NCBI RefSeq assembly: GCF_005869845.1
Contig: NZ_VAWF01000001.1
Coordinates: 496,001 to 560,000, forward strand
Length of the DNA: 64,000 bases
Source of the DNA: Fodinibius saliphilus
Lineage (GTDB): Bacteria > Bacteroidota > Rhodothermia > Balneolales > Balneolaceae
Direction of reading: 5' to 3'
Shown: positions 61,416 to 64,000 of the stretch, piece by piece
Position numbering within the stretch: the first letter of the stretch is position 1
How the letters are laid out: the number at the start of each line of letters is the position of its first letter
The notes under the pieces: model-generated
Told to the model about the DNA's origin: nothing
What the model saw: only the letters and a program-made list of their open reading frames with translations
Databases searched by the model: none
Made by a program: the position numbers and the translations under genes

Positions 61416-62165
61416 ATGCTAATATCTCTTGCCAGATTCCTAATTGATCCATTTAATATTTTTTGGATGCTATTGTTTCTTGTAATAGTAACATGGTTTC
61501 TAAAACGAAAGCGGCTATTTAAGTGGGCGATTATCATAACTGGTATATGGTTTTTGATTATCTCAACTCCTTTGATACCAACACAAGTTTTAGACTCACT
61601 GGAGAGTCGCTATGAACCTATAAAAGTAAAAGATCTAATAAACAGAAATGCTGAATATCATATTCTTATTTTAGGAGGGGGACATGGCTTTGATGATCGC
61701 TTGCCTTCTAACTCTCTGTTGTCTCAGAATGCTCTTGGTAGATTGAATGAGGCAATTCGATTGCATCAACAACTACCTAATAGTGTACTCATATTTTCTG
61801 GGTATTCAGCTAGTGGGAAAACTACACAGGCAGAAATGCTTCTTCAGACGGCTCTTTCACTTGGTATTGTTGAAAAGGAAACGATGCTTCAAAAGGACCC
61901 AGTTAATACTTATGAAGAGGCAGAGGTTTATTCTACGAAGTATGGTAATACGAGCCCTATCATTCTAGTTACAAATGCAGCGCATATGCCACGAGCAGTA
62001 AATAGTTTTAATAATTTTGGGTTAGACCCATTAGCATCTCCAACAAATTATAGGCTGAAAGGAAGTTGGAGACATAAATGGTTTGGCCTTCCATCAATGA
62101 GAAATATCGAAAATCTTAAAGTGGGTATATATGAATACGCAGCATTGTTTTGGTACAGCTTATGA
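61416..62165 (+). CDS. ElyC/SanA/YdcF family envelope protein
   Basis: A 249-residue protein with two N-terminal membrane segments (about 8-30 and 38-58) and a DUF218 domain: YHILILGGGHGFDDRLP, SVLIFSGYSASGKTTQAEML, NTYEEAEVYSTKYGN and ILVTNAAHMPRAVNSFNNFGLDPLASPTNY. ElyC and relatives affect envelope and lipid-carrier homeostasis in E. coli. At the end of a glycan locus it may help undecaprenyl-phosphate recycling; this is inference. Confidence 0.85.
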   Translation: MLISLARFLIDPFNIFWMLLFLVIVTWFLKRKRLFKWAIIITGIWFLIISTPLIPTQVLDSLESRYEPIKVKDLINRNAEYHILILGGGHGFDDRLPSNSLLSQNALGRLNEAIRLHQQLPNSVLIFSGYSASGKTTQAEMLLQTALSLGIVEKETMLQKDPVNTYEEAEVYSTKYGNTSPIILVTNAAHMPRAVNSFNNFGLDPLASPTNYRLKGSWRHKWFGLPSMRNIENLKVGIYEYAALFWYSL

Positions 62166-62212
62166 CGTTATTGAACAAAACAGGCAAATCAATTGAATTG
62201 ATAAATAATATC

Positions 62213-62938
62213 TTAAAACATGTAGTACACCGAAAAAGTGAGTGCCATATTTTGGGGTTCGAAACCGGCTGGTTTTTCCCCAGAATCTATAAATGAATAT
62301 ATTGCTCTTATTTCAAAACCAACTTTACTATTATTGCCGTGTTCAACGCCGACTCCCAAAATTGCACCACCGTCGAATTCGGAATATTGAGAAAGTACAT
62401 CATTAGAGAAATTACCTTCGAAAGGTATGCCAATTGGAGCACCCGTATTGGTGCCTGTGAACTTAGCATAGGGCAGATATCCCCCATAGAATCCTCCTGA
62501 AATATGGTAGGTGGTGGCTATGAAATTTCGTCCAAAAACTGTCTTGCTTGGAGGTTTGGTAGAAAGCTGCAATAAGATGGGCAATTGAATGTAGAGAAGT
62601 TCCGTTCTGCTGTCAGTTTCAAATTCTGAACCTCGTAAAGTAAATGAATCATCATAATTTGCTCCCAATAGAATTATTGATGGTTCTACCTGCAGGCGTA
62701 AAGACTGTGTAAAACTCCTTCGAATAATTACTCCGCCTTGGTAGCCGACGGTGACCTTTGGGTTAAATTGCAGATCAATTTCTCCATCAGTAAAAAAAAA
62801 CTTGTTGACATGTGAACTCATGTTTAGTCCTGCCCCAACCCCAAGTTCAAATGATTGACCATTTGAACTTACGGGTAAAATCCCCAAAAAAAGTAAGGCT
62901 GTTATTACTACGATGCACCGTGCTCTATTGATATTCAT
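62213..62938 (-). CDS. Outer-membrane beta-barrel protein, PorT-like
   Basis: A 241-residue protein with a signal peptide (VVITALLFLGILPVSSNGQ) and alternating beta strands: FELGVGAGLNMSSH, VTVGYQGGVIIRRSFTQSLRLQVEPSIILLG, LLYIQLPILLQL, VGFEIRAIYSFID. It ends in MALTFSVYYMF, with the C-terminal aromatic of outer-membrane barrels. Its strand LLYIQLPILL and size suit the PorT-type family of Bacteroidota relatives. It converges on the ElyC-like gene. Confidence 0.85.
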   Translation of the reverse strand: MNINRARCIVVITALLFLGILPVSSNGQSFELGVGAGLNMSSHVNKFFFTDGEIDLQFNPKVTVGYQGGVIIRRSFTQSLRLQVEPSIILLGANYDDSFTLRGSEFETDSRTELLYIQLPILLQLSTKPPSKTVFGRNFIATTYHISGGFYGGYLPYAKFTGTNTGAPIGIPFEGNFSNDVLSQYSEFDGGAILGVGVEHGNNSKVGFEIRAIYSFIDSGEKPAGFEPQNMALTFSVYYMF

Positions 62939-63131
62939 GCGGATACTTTATTGAATTTATGGTCGTTTCTGTTTTGGAGTCTCCGGTATCCTGATGATGC
63001 AAAAATAAGTCCAAAATGATTTTAGTTGCTTTATTTAAATAGGACAAACCTATTTGAAAGGTTTTTTGCTTTCAATTTAAAAAGTACGAAGTCCTAGGTA
63101 TAGGATAATTACACGGCCCTAATCTATATTC

Positions 63132-63148
63132 GAGTAATTTTTTTACAC
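63132..63148 (+). promoter_or_regulatory. Imperfect copy of the locus palindrome
   Basis: Reads GAGTAA-N5-TTACAC: left half exact, right half one mismatch, spacer 5 instead of 3. It lies 63 bp upstream of the promoter at 63212. Confidence 0.35.
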
Positions 63149-63211
63149 CACATCTATACTAAATTAAACTCTGTTATTTCATAACTGGTAGGAAAAGGGG
63201 AAATTTAGTTT

Positions 63212-63226
63212 CGGCATAATAATTGT
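63212..63226 (+). promoter_or_regulatory. Sigma-54-type promoter of the second lipoprotein gene
   Basis: Reads CGGCAT-AATAA-TTGT with correct spacing. Start predicted near 63238, 57 nt before ATG 63295. It mirrors the promoter of the paralogue at 11193, whose -24 is CGGCAC. Confidence 0.45.
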
Positions 63227-63294
63227 ACGGTATTAGTTACAATGTAATGTCAGTTGGTTTAATAATATCTTAATCTATAGACAGAGAGGTTAGT

Positions 63295-63963
63295 ATGAAA
63301 ACAAGAGTACCACATACAGTTAAGAATATATTGATGGTCAGCATAATTATGTATTGCACGGGTTGTATCTTTAATAAGAGTACAGACCCGTCTATAGATG
63401 ATTCATTTGAACCAGTCGAGGAAGTGAGTTTGGTCAATGGTGCCGAAGATGTAACGGTTACGGTTAATAATGATGACAATGCTTATTTTAGCCTGACTTT
63501 TAGCAATATTACTGAAAATAATATTATCGAAAATGGAACAAAGGAAGGGTGGTGTATAGATTGGAAAAGGGGTATCAATTCTAACAACGGCACCTATAAG
63601 GGAATTAGATTGTTTTCAACTGACAATGTTGAAAAGTGGAAAAAACTGAATTACCTGATCAATATAAAAGATGCGTTAATGGATGATGATGCATCCATTG
63701 GCTTCCGTGAAATACAGGCTGCTATATGGACATTGCGCGCTCATCCTGAATTTGATTTAGATAAATTAGCTGTAGAGCAACTTCCAAATAACATGCAAGC
63801 TGACGGAGAACCGCAATTCAGTTATGACAAGGTAAGCAACATTTTAGATACAGTAGATGATGGTTATTCGTCATTTGATTTTAAGTCAGGCACAAAGTTT
63901 GCAGTTATTGCGGAAACACCTTCAGATGTTCAAACCATCTTTACTGTGGTTGAGAAAAAATAA
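63295..63963 (+). CDS. Secreted lipoprotein with thioester-domain-like Cys/Gln pattern (short paralogue)
   Basis: A 222-residue lipoprotein (MYCTGC, Cys24) paralogous to the N-terminal half of the protein at 11193. Shared landmarks: KEGWCIDW (Cys87), FSTDNVEKWKKLNYLINIKDALMD and REIQAAIWTL (Gln141), followed by HPEFDLDKL. The C-terminal WGW/AHADV domain of the longer protein is missing. EIQAAIW is even closer than its paralogue to the (T)Q-x-AIW motif of thioester domains. ATG 63295 is preceded by AGAGG at 7 nt. Confidence 0.65.
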   Translation: MKTRVPHTVKNILMVSIIMYCTGCIFNKSTDPSIDDSFEPVEEVSLVNGAEDVTVTVNNDDNAYFSLTFSNITENNIIENGTKEGWCIDWKRGINSNNGTYKGIRLFSTDNVEKWKKLNYLINIKDALMDDDASIGFREIQAAIWTLRAHPEFDLDKLAVEQLPNNMQADGEPQFSYDKVSNILDTVDDGYSSFDFKSGTKFAVIAETPSDVQTIFTVVEKK

Positions 63964-64000
63964 ATGGGTGATTTTAAACAGGTCTGATGACGAAATAAAT

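Larger units (their letters stand above)
62939..63294. other. Divergent intergenic control region
   Basis: A 356-bp gap between the outer-membrane barrel gene and the second lipoprotein gene. Holds an imperfect palindrome (63132-63148) and a sigma-54-type promoter (63212-63226). No gene. Confidence 0.5.

Noticed and set aside
1-64000. CRISPR arrays, tRNA or rRNA genes
   Set aside because: No regularly spaced repeats and no recognisable tRNA or rRNA sequence on reading both strands.

Overview
The window looks like chromosome from an AT-rich Gram-negative bacterium of the Bacteroidota/Rhodothermota/Balneolota group, with Balneolota my best guess. This rests on the gene families and protein style: lipoproteins ending SC or GC, a PorT-type outer-membrane barrel, plant-type leucine-rich repeats on secreted proteins, a MtaB/DnaB housekeeping block, and a UDG of the HRPP type. 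No rRNA, tRNA, CRISPR array, prophage or insertion sequence was recognised. Almost everything between 6.4 and 62 kb is one large cell-surface polysaccharide locus.

Layout. A lone membrane glycosyltransferase (0.8-2.1 kb) is followed by a minus-strand housekeeping block: dnaB, a family-4-like uracil-DNA glycosylase and mtaB (2.3-6.2 kb). A plus-strand operon (6.4-11.1 kb) makes GDP-L-fucose (fcl, gmd) and a UDP-HexNAc uronic acid (dehydrogenase plus 2-epimerase). A minus-strand lipoprotein (11.2-12.3 kb) diverges from an ABC exporter that leads a plus-strand run of sulfotransferases, a methyltransferase and glycosyltransferases (12.6-20.1 kb). A long minus-strand block (20.2-35.5 kb) reads rfbF, SDR, ugd, rfbC, SAF-type oxidoreductase, a 40-aa membrane peptide, SGNH hydrolase, carbamoyltransferase, an SxtJ-like 52-aa protein, two PP-loop ATPases, GMC oxidoreductase, ferredoxin, NrfD and a GT2. 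It appears to build and decorate an unusual sugar. A glycoside-hydrolase-like lipoprotein follows (35.8-37.4 kb). Plus-strand genes from 38.2 to 62.2 kb include a Wzy/EpsG-like polymerase, more GTs, three ATP-grasp enzymes, three NodB-fold proteins, sulfotransferases, two LRR surface proteins and a PglC/PglD-like initiation pair. An outer-membrane barrel and a second copy of the lipoprotein close the window.

How it fits together. Nucleotide-sugar synthesis (GDP-fucose, UDP-HexNAcA, a UDP-uronic acid, a CDP-sugar branch), lipid-linked initiation (PglC-like), many glycosyltransferases, polymerisation, ABC export, and tailoring by sulfation, methylation, carbamoylation, acetylation and deacetylation point to a heavily modified anionic exopolysaccharide. 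I see no wza/wzc-type outer-membrane export genes here.

Most notable signals. (1) Repeated sigma-54-type promoters (TGGCAY-N5-TTGY) stand before most transcription units, several with the same palindrome GAGTAA-N3-TTACTC some 65-110 bp upstream. This suggests one RpoN/enhancer-binding-protein regulon covering the locus. (2) Two paralogous lipoproteins in that putative regulon carry a Cys/Gln pattern resembling thioester adhesin domains. (3) A GMC oxidoreductase-ferredoxin-NrfD electron-transfer module sits with twin PP-loop ATPases and a carbamoyltransferase in the sugar-decoration operon. (4) A 1,154-bp perfect duplication joins two LRR surface-protein genes. (5) A sigma-54 promoter and a terminator bracket about 115 nt lacking a convincing gene, a candidate small RNA.
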